A DNA stretch of 64,000 nucleotides, taken from assembly GCF_017916365.1 (NCBI RefSeq), contig NZ_JAFMSU010000002.1:124001-188000 (forward strand), written 5' to 3'. Source of the DNA: Rufibacter roseolus. Its GTDB lineage: Bacteria; Bacteroidota; Bacteroidia; Cytophagales; Hymenobacteraceae. The notes beneath the pieces are model-generated. The model saw only the letters and a list, made by a program, of their open reading frames with translations. It did not search any database and was not told where the DNA came from. Numbering within the stretch: position 1 is the stretch's first letter; each line of letters begins with the position of its first letter. Positions 1-7,724 of the stretch are shown here, one piece after another. A program made the position numbers and the translations under genes.

Positions 1-648
1 TTAGGCGCTAACGTATTAGGCGTTGACATTGCCCGTAACCTGGTAGCCGCCGGGAACAAACGGGCAAAAGCCGAGGGACTCACCAACTGTACTTTTCAGG
101 AGGGAGATGCAACTGATTTGCATGACCTGCAGGACCACACCTTTGACCTAGTGGTCAGCATTTTCGGGGCGATGTTCGCTCCCCGGCCATATGACGTAGC
201 GCGGGAGATGGTCAGGGTTACCAAGCCAGGAGGGAGGATTGTCATGGGAAACTGGATTCCTGGCGACCCTACGTTGGTAGCGCAAATTCTGAGAATCAGT
301 TCTGCCTACACCCCGCCTCCGCCCGAAGGATTTGTAAGTCCCATGCTGTGGGGCCAGGAAGATCAGGTCATTGAACGTTTCGGGAAAGCAGGCATACCAA
401 AGGAAAACATCTCTTTTACCAGGGACACTTTTACTTTTGCAGCCCCATATCCGCCCTCAGAGTTCCTGGGGAAATTCAGGGATTACTACGGCCCCACCAT
501 GAATGCCTTTGAAGCCGCACAAAAGAATGGAAAAGCCCAGGACCTGCAGCGTGATTTAGAAGAACTGTTCAAAAGCCAGAACAAAAGCACCTCTGAGAAC
601 AGTACCTCTATTCCGGCTACTTACTTAAGGGTTACGGTGCAATGCTAA
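1..648 (+). CDS. class I SAM-dependent methyltransferase, 5' end outside window
   Basis: The frame is open from the first base to the stop at 646-648, so the gene starts upstream; 215 codons are visible. The first residues (LGANVLGVDIARNLV) match the end of the SAM-binding motif I region, where the strand-2 acidic residue contacts the ribose. EGDATDL and FDLVVSIFGAMFAP follow as motifs II and III of the Rossmann fold. A later VTKPGGRIVMGNW segment is the usual post-III strand of small-molecule methyltransferases of the UbiE/COQ5 kind. The first in-frame start-like codon in the window (TTG at 118) lies inside the SAM fold and is not the real start. The substrate cannot be told. The gene has host-like composition, unlike the AT-rich cluster that follows. 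Confidence 0.85.
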   Translation, partial: LGANVLGVDIARNLVAAGNKRAKAEGLTNCTFQEGDATDLHDLQDHTFDLVVSIFGAMFAPRPYDVAREMVRVTKPGGRIVMGNWIPGDPTLVAQILRISSAYTPPPPEGFVSPMLWGQEDQVIERFGKAGIPKENISFTRDTFTFAAPYPPSEFLGKFRDYYGPTMNAFEAAQKNGKAQDLQRDLEELFKSQNKSTSENSTSIPATYLRVTVQC

Positions 649-698
649 GTTAACAGGCTGTTCGACCTGTTTTCAAGCCGTTTTAAAGAAAATTACCC

Positions 699-760
699 AA
701 AGCAACCATGTAAACGGCGGCAAGTTCGTTGGCCATAGCTGCCGTTTACATGGTTGCTTT
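699..760. repeat. cassette repeat A, perfect 20-bp inverted repeat
   Basis: Arms 699-718 and 741-760 are exact complements around a 22-nt loop. The left arm carries TGTAAAC, the loop carries GGCC, and the right arm carries GTTTACA; repeats B and D have the same three blocks. The right arm contains the last codons and the stop of the GNAT gene, so the gene ends inside the repeat. It may act as a terminator, but the shared blocks suggest a recombination-type site. Confidence 0.75.
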
Positions 761-1198
761 ATTCTTTAGCTCCATCTGGTACAAGTCAAAATTTGGGGCC
801 CAGAAATCCTTTTCCACCTTGGTTAGGGTGAATCCCATCTTTTCATAAAACCTGTAAACCAATTGGGTGGTTCTTACCACTATCAACTCAATCAATTTAT
901 TATTTTTAAGGTGGTTGATCCTGTGTTCGGTTAGCTTTTTGCCAATGCCTTTCCCATGCAGATCAGGCTTAATGATGTCCCAAGAGATACGCGCAGTTCT
1001 TTCCTCGGGGAAATAGTTGATGCCACCTGCTCCAATGATCTCAGCATCTTCTTCCACCACAAAGTAATCCTCCACTTCATGGTCCAGGTAATGCTCCAAA
1101 TCCTTCTGCTCTGTAGGGTGGAAAAACTCAGGTGTGTTCAACTGTAGAAGGTTAATCACCGAAGCTTTGTCTGCTGTTTTATAGGTTCTTATTTTCAC
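746..1198 (-). CDS. GNAT family N-acetyltransferase
   Basis: A 150-residue single-domain protein. HGKGIGKKL (about residues 82-90) is motif A, the pyrophosphate-binding loop for acetyl-CoA, preceded by the beta-4 strand RISWDIIKPD. YRFYEKMGF near residue 117 is motif B. The start is GTG at 1198; no better ATG gives an intact N-terminal strand (MKIRTYKTAD). The acceptor substrate is unknown. It is the last of four minus-strand genes separated by related hairpin repeats, and its stop lies inside the right arm of repeat A. It is visibly more AT-rich than the genes around the cluster, which suggests transfer. Confidence 0.85.
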   Translation of the reverse strand: MKIRTYKTADKASVINLLQLNTPEFFHPTEQKDLEHYLDHEVEDYFVVEEDAEIIGAGGINYFPEERTARISWDIIKPDLHGKGIGKKLTEHRINHLKNNKLIELIVVRTTQLVYRFYEKMGFTLTKVEKDFWAPNFDLYQMELKNKATM

Positions 1199-1221
1199 GT
1201 TTCTTTAAAACTTATGCACAC

Positions 1222-1280
1222 GGTCTCATATAAACGACGGCGTGGCCGTCTGCCGGTGCTGACGTTTACACATTGATAGC
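1222..1280. repeat. cassette repeat B, nested hairpin
   Basis: The site opens with GGTCTCATATAAACG and closes with CGTTTACACATTGATAGC. Outer arms TAAACG (1231-1236) and CGTTTA (1263-1268) enclose an inner hairpin GACGGC/GCCGTC (1236-1241 and 1245-1250) with a three-base loop. It lies between the GNAT and SMI1/KNR4 genes and shares both ends with repeat D and the left end with repeat C. Confidence 0.7.
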
Positions 1281-1291
1281 AGCTGCTTTCT

Positions 1292-1903
1292 TTATACTTT
1301 TAGCCAATACTTTATTTTAGGAGCATTAGTAGGAGGATTCTCAAACTCTGAAATATTCTCAACATTATCGAATATCTCGTTCACAAGCATGTTAACAATA
1401 TTCTCAGACAAGTAAATAATATCGGTTCCGTACATAGACAAAATAGGACAAGTCGGTTCGTCCACTAGCATGAATCTATGCCCGCTGATTGGAAATATTC
1501 TTGAGATTCCTGCTTGGAGCATTGTTTCTTGTTCAATGTGGTTCTCTTCATAAATCCACGCAATCATCTCTTTGATTTGAGGTAAGTTCTCTGGGTAGGA
1601 ATAGTAAATTGGCTGATATTTAGGTTCACCTTTGTTGCTACCCGAGACATTAATTCCAGGTTTGTCCAACCCATTCATAGTGAGGTAGAAGTTAATTAAC
1701 GGGAGAGGAAACGTTAACCCCATTTCCTTCTCAAAATCTTTTATCTGTTCCTCTGTTAATCCTTCCTTCCACTTTGTCCCTTTCTGGACTTGGTAGCCGT
1801 ATACGCCAGGATTGATGTCAGTTTCAGACCAATACTTCCCACTCTCAACCTTTATAGCCATGAAGGTTTCAATATTTTCCAAAGAGGTTGGCAGCTTAAT
1901 CAT
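1292..1903 (-). CDS. SMI1/KNR4 (SUKH) family protein, probable immunity-type protein
   Basis: 203 residues from an ATG at 1903. The segment EEQIKDFEKEMGLTFPLPLI, then NFYLTMNGLD (about residues 54-84), is the SUKH signature: an amphipathic helix, an LG..LP turn, and Y...NG. In bacteria this fold is best known as the immunity protein of polymorphic toxins, but no toxin is visible here, so the role is inferred from the family only. No signal peptide or membrane segment. It lies between repeats B and C in an AT-rich minus-strand cluster that also holds a second immunity-type family (suppressor of fused). Confidence 0.8.
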   Translation of the reverse strand: MIKLPTSLENIETFMAIKVESGKYWSETDINPGVYGYQVQKGTKWKEGLTEEQIKDFEKEMGLTFPLPLINFYLTMNGLDKPGINVSGSNKGEPKYQPIYYSYPENLPQIKEMIAWIYEENHIEQETMLQAGISRIFPISGHRFMLVDEPTCPILSMYGTDIIYLSENIVNMLVNEIFDNVENISEFENPPTNAPKIKYWLKV

Positions 1904-1965
1904 TTCAAAAGAAGGTTCTTGCCAAAAAAAAATCTAAGGAAATATCCATTATTTATAAGTTACTA

Positions 1966-1981
1966 CTAACGGTCTCGTGTA
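1966..1981. repeat. cassette repeat C, conserved left end only
   Basis: CTAACGGTCTCGTGTA matches the left end of repeats B and D. The expected right partner (GTTTACA) is not recognisable before the WD40 gene stop at 2099, so this copy is degenerate or diverged in its right half. The stretch 1982-2098 otherwise holds nothing I can name. Confidence 0.5.
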
Positions 1982-2098
1982 TGAATTGTGGATAGGTTTC
2001 AAAGAAGTATCCTGTCCTATGTGGCAAAACGTATTTAAAAAACTACAAATGCTCACTGTATTCCATCCATGTTCTATAAACCATGTCATGCATAGGCT

Positions 2099-3214
2099 TT
2101 ACTCATTTTTCCAAATAATTACTTTCCCATTGTCATCTCCTGTAATAATGAACTGCCCATTAGGCGAAAAACCGATACTACTAATTTTACTGAACAATCT
2201 AATCTTTTCCCCTCGGAATGTCATTACCTCATTCCTGTCTTTGCCGAAAGTAGATAGGAGGTCTCCCTTTTCATTTATTACACGAATAAGTCCATCAACT
2301 CCAAGCAGTGCAAGTTTATTATTTGTGGGAGTACCAGTTAATGTGTAAAAACCATTTAAACTAAGTTCCTTTGAATGGGTTGTTGCAGAATTGTAAAGCT
2401 TTTCCTGTCTACTGTCATTATTATGATTGAAATGGAAATAGATTGCCGACCTAAAAGGAATGCTGGAATATCTCTCGAATCCTTTGATTATATGTGTACT
2501 GCTGTCCCTGATATTGAGGACAAGGTTCGGTTCAATGAAAATTGTAGAATCGGTAGAAAAGTAGATTTTGGTGTCCTTCTTATTGTTGAGTATTTTAAAA
2601 GAACTCTGAATTTCGTGATTCTGATTCCACGTCTTGAGGATATTAAACTTGTCTATAGATGCGATGGTCTTCTTGTCAGGCGTAACTGAAATTGACTGTA
2701 CTAATTCAATGTGTGATATTTCCCTACTTACCTGAGGTACTTCCAAATCTTTCTTTATGTTCAATTTAGGAAATGTAGATTTAACAGAACCAATAGCATT
2801 ACGAGCGCCAGTGACATTTTTATCAAAAGAAATATTAGCATAATCTTGAGTTAACCTTCTATCGATAAGCTCATATTCTATTTTCCCTAAACTGTTTAAG
2901 CATTTTATTACATGTCGATATATTTCATTGTTGTTCATTTCTGTAACCCCAACTAAAAGCGAATTGGAATTTGGAATAAATGACAATGAATTAATTTTTC
3001 CTTCAGCTAACTTGTAACTGTAAATGAATTTTCCATTATAGTCCCAAACGATAACTGACCTGTCATAACTACTAGTAGCAAAAAGAGAATCAGTTGTTGC
3101 TACTGAAATTATTTTTTCTGTATGCCTAGTTTTCAATTGATGTTTTTTGAAGTCCTGCCCATGAATATAAGAACAGGTAAAAAGCATTATTAGAAGTGCT
3201 AATATTCTACACAT
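2099..3214 (-). CDS. secreted WD40-repeat protein
   Basis: 371 residues from an ATG at 3214. The N-terminus MCRILALLIMLFTCSYIHGQ is a signal peptide. WD40-type blades are clearest at both ends: ISVATTDSLFATSSYDRSVIVWDYNG near residues 36-62, and ISSIGFSPNGQFIITGDDNGKVIIW at the C-terminus. The centre is poorly conserved, so only part of the propeller can be recognised. Likely a periplasmic or surface scaffold; partner unknown. It lies between repeats C and D and shares the AT-rich composition of the cluster. Confidence 0.75.
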   Translation of the reverse strand: MCRILALLIMLFTCSYIHGQDFKKHQLKTRHTEKIISVATTDSLFATSSYDRSVIVWDYNGKFIYSYKLAEGKINSLSFIPNSNSLLVGVTEMNNNEIYRHVIKCLNSLGKIEYELIDRRLTQDYANISFDKNVTGARNAIGSVKSTFPKLNIKKDLEVPQVSREISHIELVQSISVTPDKKTIASIDKFNILKTWNQNHEIQSSFKILNNKKDTKIYFSTDSTIFIEPNLVLNIRDSSTHIIKGFERYSSIPFRSAIYFHFNHNNDSRQEKLYNSATTHSKELSLNGFYTLTGTPTNNKLALLGVDGLIRVINEKGDLLSTFGKDRNEVMTFRGEKIRLFSKISSIGFSPNGQFIITGDDNGKVIIWKNE

Positions 3215-3237
3215 TATTTTTTAAGCTTTTGCATAAG

Positions 3238-3298
3238 GGTCTCGTGTAAACAGCATGCGAGGCCTTTGGCCGAAGTATGTTGTTTACATAATGTAAGC
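3238..3298. repeat. cassette repeat D, nested hairpin
   Basis: It starts GGTCTCGTGTAAACA and ends TGTTTACATAATGTAAGC. Outer arms TGTAAACA (3245-3252) and TGTTTACA (3281-3288) are exact complements; an inner GGCC-TTT-GGCC hairpin lies at 3261-3271. It separates the WD40 gene from the suppressor-of-fused gene. Confidence 0.7.
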
Positions 3299-3309
3299 TC
3301 CTGTGTTTT

Positions 3310-3870
3310 TTATTCAATTCTTTTTCTGTTCACGTTGTAAAGGTCAAAATTGGGGTGATGCCAAAATTTTTCAAGACCTACTTTATTAAATTTTTCTATC
3401 TCTGAGGAGTAAATCGGGTAAAGTCCAGCAAGATTAATTTTATAATCTTGTCCTACATCAATACCAAGATAATCCTCCTTGCCAAGTATTGAAGGCCCGA
3501 AAATCAGGAACGCGTCCATTCCCGAATCATCAGATATTTGCTCTTTGAAATTAATAGTATGTCCATAGGCAAAGCTTGATTTTCCCCGAAGGTGGTTCCC
3601 AATGTATCCGACTACTTGGCCCCAAGATATGTCATCTGATTCAACCGTGATACAGAGTTCAGGTCGCCCAGATTTCCAATCCTTATGCTCTGTGAGGGAA
3701 ACTCCGTAAGTCAATGCAGTAATCATCCCTTTTTCAGGTATGTCCCGGTATACAATGCTCGTTACTCCAGGAAGGTTTTCGTCCAATGACTCCTCAGTAA
3801 AGAATTCTGGCTCCACTTGAAATATAGAATCTAGATATTCAAGGTATTTTTCTATCGTGGTATTTGCCAT
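3310..3870 (-). CDS. suppressor-of-fused (SUFU) domain protein
   Basis: 186 residues from an ATG at 3870. The block ITALTYGVSLTEHKDW, then GRPELCITVES (about residues 50-78), is the SUFU domain signature, and the C-terminal INLAGLYPIYSSEI with GLEKFWHHPNFDLYNV is typical of bacterial members. Bacterial SUFU proteins are often immunity proteins in polymorphic toxin systems; the role here is inferred. No export signal. It is the first gene of the minus-strand cluster; upstream, 3871-4160 contains only a degenerate palindrome. Confidence 0.8.
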   Translation of the reverse strand: MANTTIEKYLEYLDSIFQVEPEFFTEESLDENLPGVTSIVYRDIPEKGMITALTYGVSLTEHKDWKSGRPELCITVESDDISWGQVVGYIGNHLRGKSSFAYGHTINFKEQISDDSGMDAFLIFGPSILGKEDYLGIDVGQDYKINLAGLYPIYSSEIEKFNKVGLEKFWHHPNFDLYNVNRKRIE

Positions 3871-4065
3871 TTCTTATTCTAACATTAGAGCTTACTATTG
3901 GCTAAACGGAGTTATTCGGCTTATCAGCATTATATCTGCAGTCAGACATACTGTTTAACAGCAATATAAACGGATAACTGAAACAGGGCTACCAAATGCT
4001 ATTTGCAAAAGCAATGTAATCAATTTTGGCTGTGGCTTAATACCCACTAGGCATTTCTGTATTAA

Positions 4066-4095
4066 GGCTGTTTTCCTGAAATCGGCTTGAAAACG
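4066..4095. repeat. dispersed intergenic palindrome, copy 1 (degenerate)
   Basis: It contains GGCTGTTTTCCTGAAA followed by a partly complementary CGGCTTGAAAACGG. It is the left-most recognisable member of the palindrome family found in most later intergenic gaps; the outer left arm is weak. Confidence 0.4.
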
Positions 4096-4203
4096 GAACA
4101 GCGGGTGGGGCTTGCTTCGTTATAGACAAATGCTATTCTTCGTTTCGGCAGGCTAAGGTTAGATGGAAAGCGCTGGCACTAGGAACGAAAGAGCAAAAAC
4201 CAG

Positions 4204-4211
4204 TATCTTTG
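4204..4211 (+). promoter_or_regulatory. -7 box TATCTTTG before ddl
   Basis: An exact match to the Bacteroidota -7 consensus TAnnTTTG, ending only six bases before the ATG at 4217. If used, the transcript would start at or next to the start codon and be leaderless or nearly so. No convincing TTG -33 element is placed upstream. Confidence 0.5.
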
Positions 4212-4216
4212 CCTTA

Positions 4217-6916
4217 ATGAAAATTGGAATCATCTTTGGTGGACCGTCCCGGGAGCGCGAAATCTCTTTCGCCGGTGGCCGCACCGTCTTCGATAACTTA
4301 GATAAATCCCTGTTTGAGGCCGTTCCGGTATTCGCCGACAGCCTGGGGAACTTCATTCTGCTGGACTGGCACTACATCTACAAAGGAACCATCCGCGATT
4401 TCTACCCACCGGTAGACGTGCTGCCCAACACCGAGCACGGCCTGCAGATGTACCTGGAGTCTTTGGGCCAACTGACCGAGGAAGAACTGAATGACATCGC
4501 CTCGCGCGTAGGAAAGCGCATCCATCCGCACCAGTTCAAGGAGCTGTTTGACTTCGCGTTCCTGACCCTGCACGGGCCATATGGCGAGGACGGCAGCATC
4601 CAGGGCCTGCTGGAGTGGTACGGCATTCCGTATTCCGGCTCGGGTATTCTGCCATCGGCCATTGGTATTGACAAGATCGCGCAGAAAGCCTTGTTGCAGC
4701 AGCACGGGTTCGCCACGCCAGATTACCGCATTCTGAGCTTGCAGGAGTGGCACGCCACCCAGGACCGCGCTGCGTTGCTGGACAGCCTGGTGGCTGATCT
4801 GGGTTTGCCGTTGGTCTTGAAGGCCCCGCACCAGGGTTCTTCCATCGGGGTGTCTATCATCAAGGAGAAAAACCTGCAACTGTTTGAAGAAGCCATCGCG
4901 CGCAGTTTGTTCACCCTAACCATCCGCAAGAGCGAGTGGAGCAGCAAGAGCGCCGCGCAGCAACTGAACTTCATCAAAACCTTGACCGATATCCGCGAGG
5001 GCATCGGCTTGCCGGTACAGACCCAGGACGGAAAACTGGTGTACGCCCCCGAGGAACTGCTGAGCCTGCTTTCGGCCACTTTTACCCAAAACGGCCCCGA
5101 AACGCTTACCCTTACCAACGTGGAGAGCGAGACGCAGGTACTCATTGAAGCCTTCATCAACGGTCGCGAGTTCTCGTGCATAGTGGTGCAGGACCAGGCC
5201 GGGCATCCTATTGCCTTACCCCCCACCGAGATCCGGAAAGGCGGCGAGGTCTTTGACTACCGCTCTAAATATCTGCCGGGCCTCAGCCGCAAGATCACGC
5301 CGATAGATTTGCCCACGGAGCAGATCCAGGAAATCAGGTTGCAGTGCGAGCGCCTGTACACCAGCCTGGGCTTCAACGTGTATGCGCGTCTGGATGGCTT
5401 CATCACCGAGGCTGGCGAGATTTTCCTCAATGACCCCAACACCACCTCGGGCATGTTGCCGTCGTCGTTCTTCTTCCACCAGGCCGCTGAGATCGGGTTG
5501 AACCCGTCTCAATTCCTGACCTACATCATCCGGACGTCTCTGGCTGAGCGGGTGAAAAGCGGAAAGAACACGGCGTACCTCACCGGCTTATTGAAAAGAT
5601 TAGACACGGCCATGGCCGATGAGCGCGCGCACCGCCACGACAAACTGCGGGTGGGCGTGATTATGGGGGGGTACTCCTCTGAGCGCCATATCTCGGTGGA
5701 AAGCGGCCGTAACATCTATGAGAAACTGTCTTCGTCCACCAAGTACGAGCCTATTCCTATCTTTTTGACCGGCGATCAGGACTCGCACCAGCTGTACCAA
5801 ATTCCGATCAACATCATGTTGAAGGACAACGCCGATGATATCAGGGAGAAGATTGAGGCCTCAGAGGCGGGTGTGCCTACGCACCCGGTTTTGGCCCAGA
5901 TCAAGGAAGCGGCCTCGGGCATCACGCGCCTGTACGCCGGTAACTCTTTGCAAAAGCCGCAGCGCCTGACCTATGAGCAACTGCAAGGGCTGGTAGACGC
6001 GGTGTTCATTGCTTTGCACGGCAGACCCGGCGAGGACGGTGAACTGCAGACCGAGCTGGAGAAATTCCATATCCCGTACAACGGATCAGGTATCCAGTCT
6101 TCGCAGGTGACCATCAACAAGTTTGAGACGAACAAGATCCTGCGCCAGAACGGCGTACCGGTGGCTGATCACATGTTGGCCTTCAAGAAAGACTGGCAGG
6201 AAAACCCCGAGGCGTTTTTCGCCCAAATTGAGCAAAGCTTCCGCTATCCGTTCATCGCCAAACCCGCCGATGACGGCTGTTCTTCGGCGGTGAAGAAGAT
6301 CAAGACCCGCGAGGAGCTGGAGGCGTTTGCCGAGCTGATTTTCCGGAACTCCATTGATATCCCGGAGACCCCGGCCCGTGTGCTGAAGCTGAGCTTTAAG
6401 GAAGAGGTGCCCCTGAAAGGCTATTTCCTCATTGAGAACCTCATCTCTCGTGAGGGCGCGAAGCACTTCCTGGAGATCACCGGCGGTCTGCTCACGAGCT
6501 ACGGCCCCAACGGGCGCACCGAGTACGAAATATTTGAGGCTTCAGAAGCGTTGGCCGAAGGAGAGGTTTTGAGCTTGGAAGAGAAATTTCTGGCCGGCGA
6601 GGGGCAGAACATCACCCCGGCCCGTTACGCCCGTGATCCTGAGGAGCGCCAGCGCATCTCAGACCAGGTGAAACAGGATCTGAAGCGGGTTGCCGAGATC
6701 CTTAGAATTGAGGGCTACGCCCGGATAGATGCCTTCGTGCGGGTGCACCCCGATGACAGCGTGGAGACCATCATCATTGAGGTGAACTCGCTGCCGGGCA
6801 TGACGCCGGCCACGTGTATCTTCCACCAGACCGCCATCAACGGCTACAAGCCTTACGATTTCATTGACCGCATCCTGCAGTTTGGGATGGAGCGCACCAA
6901 AAAAGTTATTTCTTAA
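4217..6916 (+). CDS. ddl: tandem D-alanine--D-alanine ligase fusion
   Basis: 899 residues, about 2.5 times a normal Ddl, because two ligase units are joined head to tail. Unit 1 (about 1-470) has IIFGGPSREREISF, LTLHGPYGEDGSIQ, YSGSG, and APHQGSSIGV as the ATP-grasp loop. Unit 2 (about 480-899) has VIMGGYSSERHISVESG, IALHGRPGEDGELQ, YNGSG, AKPADDGCSSAV and IIEVNSLPGMTPAT. The metal-binding E-V-N motif is intact in unit 2, but unit 1 has NDPNTTSGM, with Asp in the Glu position. The product would join two D-Ala for peptidoglycan. I use the ATG at 4217 because the Rossmann strand starts right there; an in-frame ATG at 4163 adds 18 unlikely residues. The PASTA gene follows after 3 bp. Confidence 0.9.
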   Translation: MKIGIIFGGPSREREISFAGGRTVFDNLDKSLFEAVPVFADSLGNFILLDWHYIYKGTIRDFYPPVDVLPNTEHGLQMYLESLGQLTEEELNDIASRVGKRIHPHQFKELFDFAFLTLHGPYGEDGSIQGLLEWYGIPYSGSGILPSAIGIDKIAQKALLQQHGFATPDYRILSLQEWHATQDRAALLDSLVADLGLPLVLKAPHQGSSIGVSIIKEKNLQLFEEAIARSLFTLTIRKSEWSSKSAAQQLNFIKTLTDIREGIGLPVQTQDGKLVYAPEELLSLLSATFTQNGPETLTLTNVESETQVLIEAFINGREFSCIVVQDQAGHPIALPPTEIRKGGEVFDYRSKYLPGLSRKITPIDLPTEQIQEIRLQCERLYTSLGFNVYARLDGFITEAGEIFLNDPNTTSGMLPSSFFFHQAAEIGLNPSQFLTYIIRTSLAERVKSGKNTAYLTGLLKRLDTAMADERAHRHDKLRVGVIMGGYSSERHISVESGRNIYEKLSSSTKYEPIPIFLTGDQDSHQLYQIPINIMLKDNADDIREKIEASEAGVPTHPVLAQIKEAASGITRLYAGNSLQKPQRLTYEQLQGLVDAVFIALHGRPGEDGELQTELEKFHIPYNGSGIQSSQVTINKFETNKILRQNGVPVADHMLAFKKDWQENPEAFFAQIEQSFRYPFIAKPADDGCSSAVKKIKTREELEAFAELIFRNSIDIPETPARVLKLSFKEEVPLKGYFLIENLISREGAKHFLEITGGLLTSYGPNGRTEYEIFEASEALAEGEVLSLEEKFLAGEGQNITPARYARDPEERQRISDQVKQDLKRVAEILRIEGYARIDAFVRVHPDDSVETIIIEVNSLPGMTPATCIFHQTAINGYKPYDFIDRILQFGMERTKKVIS

Positions 6917-6919
6917 TTC

Positions 6920-7714
6920 ATGAGTGGTTTTCTGAAGGCCCAAACGCTGGGCGATTTGTTTAAGCACCTGTTCATCATGGCGGCCATTGTGTTGCTGCTA
7001 TTGTTCCTGTTCTTCTTTGTTTACCTGCCCAGCACCACCAACCACGGCGAAACTATCTCGGTGCCCAACTTGGCGGGCATGAGCGTGGAAGAACTGGAGG
7101 ATTTCCTGGCCGACAAAGACCTGCGCTTCTACGTGAGCGACTCTACCTATGAGCAGGGCAAGCAACCGTTTACCGTGATCACCCAGGAGCCTAAGGCAGG
7201 GGAGAAGGTGAAGGAAGGCCGCAAAATCTACGTGAGCATCAACATGAAGAACCCGCCGCTCATCAAGATGCCCAAGCTGATTGAGGGATCGGTGAAGAAC
7301 GCCGAAATGATCCTAAAAAGCTATGACCTGAACCTGGGCGACATCAAATACGTGCCGGATCTGGCTGAGAACTCCATCCTGCGTCAGTTTGTGAACGGCC
7401 GCGAGATCAAACCCGGTGAGCCGGTAGCCAAAGGCTCACGCATTGACCTGGAAGTGGGCAATGGTCTGGGCAACACTGAACTTGAAGTGCCGCTTTTGGT
7501 GGGAATGCCCGTAGATGAGGCCACCATGCTGGTAACCGGACAAGGTTTGCAGATCGGGTCCGTTATCTACATGGAAGGGCCCAACGGAGAGCCCAACGGA
7601 ACCGTATTGAAGCAAAGACCCACCACCACAGACAGCGTCAAAACCATGATCCGGACGGGTCAGTTTATAGACATCTGGGTGGCCGGTCCGCAACCGGTAA
7701 CGCCAATCCAATAA
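6920..7714 (+). CDS. membrane-anchored PASTA-domain protein
   Basis: 264 residues. A short cytoplasmic N-terminus is followed by one membrane helix (about residues 18-37, rich in Leu/Phe). Three PASTA repeats then face the periplasm: ISVPNLAGMSVEELEDFL, IKMPKLIEGSVKNAEMIL and LEVPLLVGMPVDEATMLV mark their starts near residues 46, 113 and 188. PASTA domains bind peptidoglycan fragments or beta-lactam-like ligands in PBPs and kinases; here no kinase or transpeptidase domain is attached. It starts 3 bp after ddl and precedes a T9SS protein by 10 bp, so the three look co-transcribed. A role in cell-wall sensing or assembly is inferred from this context. Confidence 0.85.
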   Translation: MSGFLKAQTLGDLFKHLFIMAAIVLLLLFLFFFVYLPSTTNHGETISVPNLAGMSVEELEDFLADKDLRFYVSDSTYEQGKQPFTVITQEPKAGEKVKEGRKIYVSINMKNPPLIKMPKLIEGSVKNAEMILKSYDLNLGDIKYVPDLAENSILRQFVNGREIKPGEPVAKGSRIDLEVGNGLGNTELEVPLLVGMPVDEATMLVTGQGLQIGSVIYMEGPNGEPNGTVLKQRPTTTDSVKTMIRTGQFIDIWVAGPQPVTPIQ

Positions 7715-7724
7715 AAAGACCTCT

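Noticed and set aside
1222-3298. Certain attC sites of an integron
   Set aside because: The core ends fit only partly and no integrase is visible, so I report them only as cassette-like repeats.
699-3890. CRISPR array
   Set aside because: The repeats are few, far apart (about 500-2,000 bp) and separated by genes; no spacer-sized regular units.
4298-6967. Long reverse-strand open frames under ddl and under most GC-rich genes
   Set aside because: They are shadows: the plus strand has complete conserved motifs, and the reverse translations are rich in His/Arg/Val without domains.
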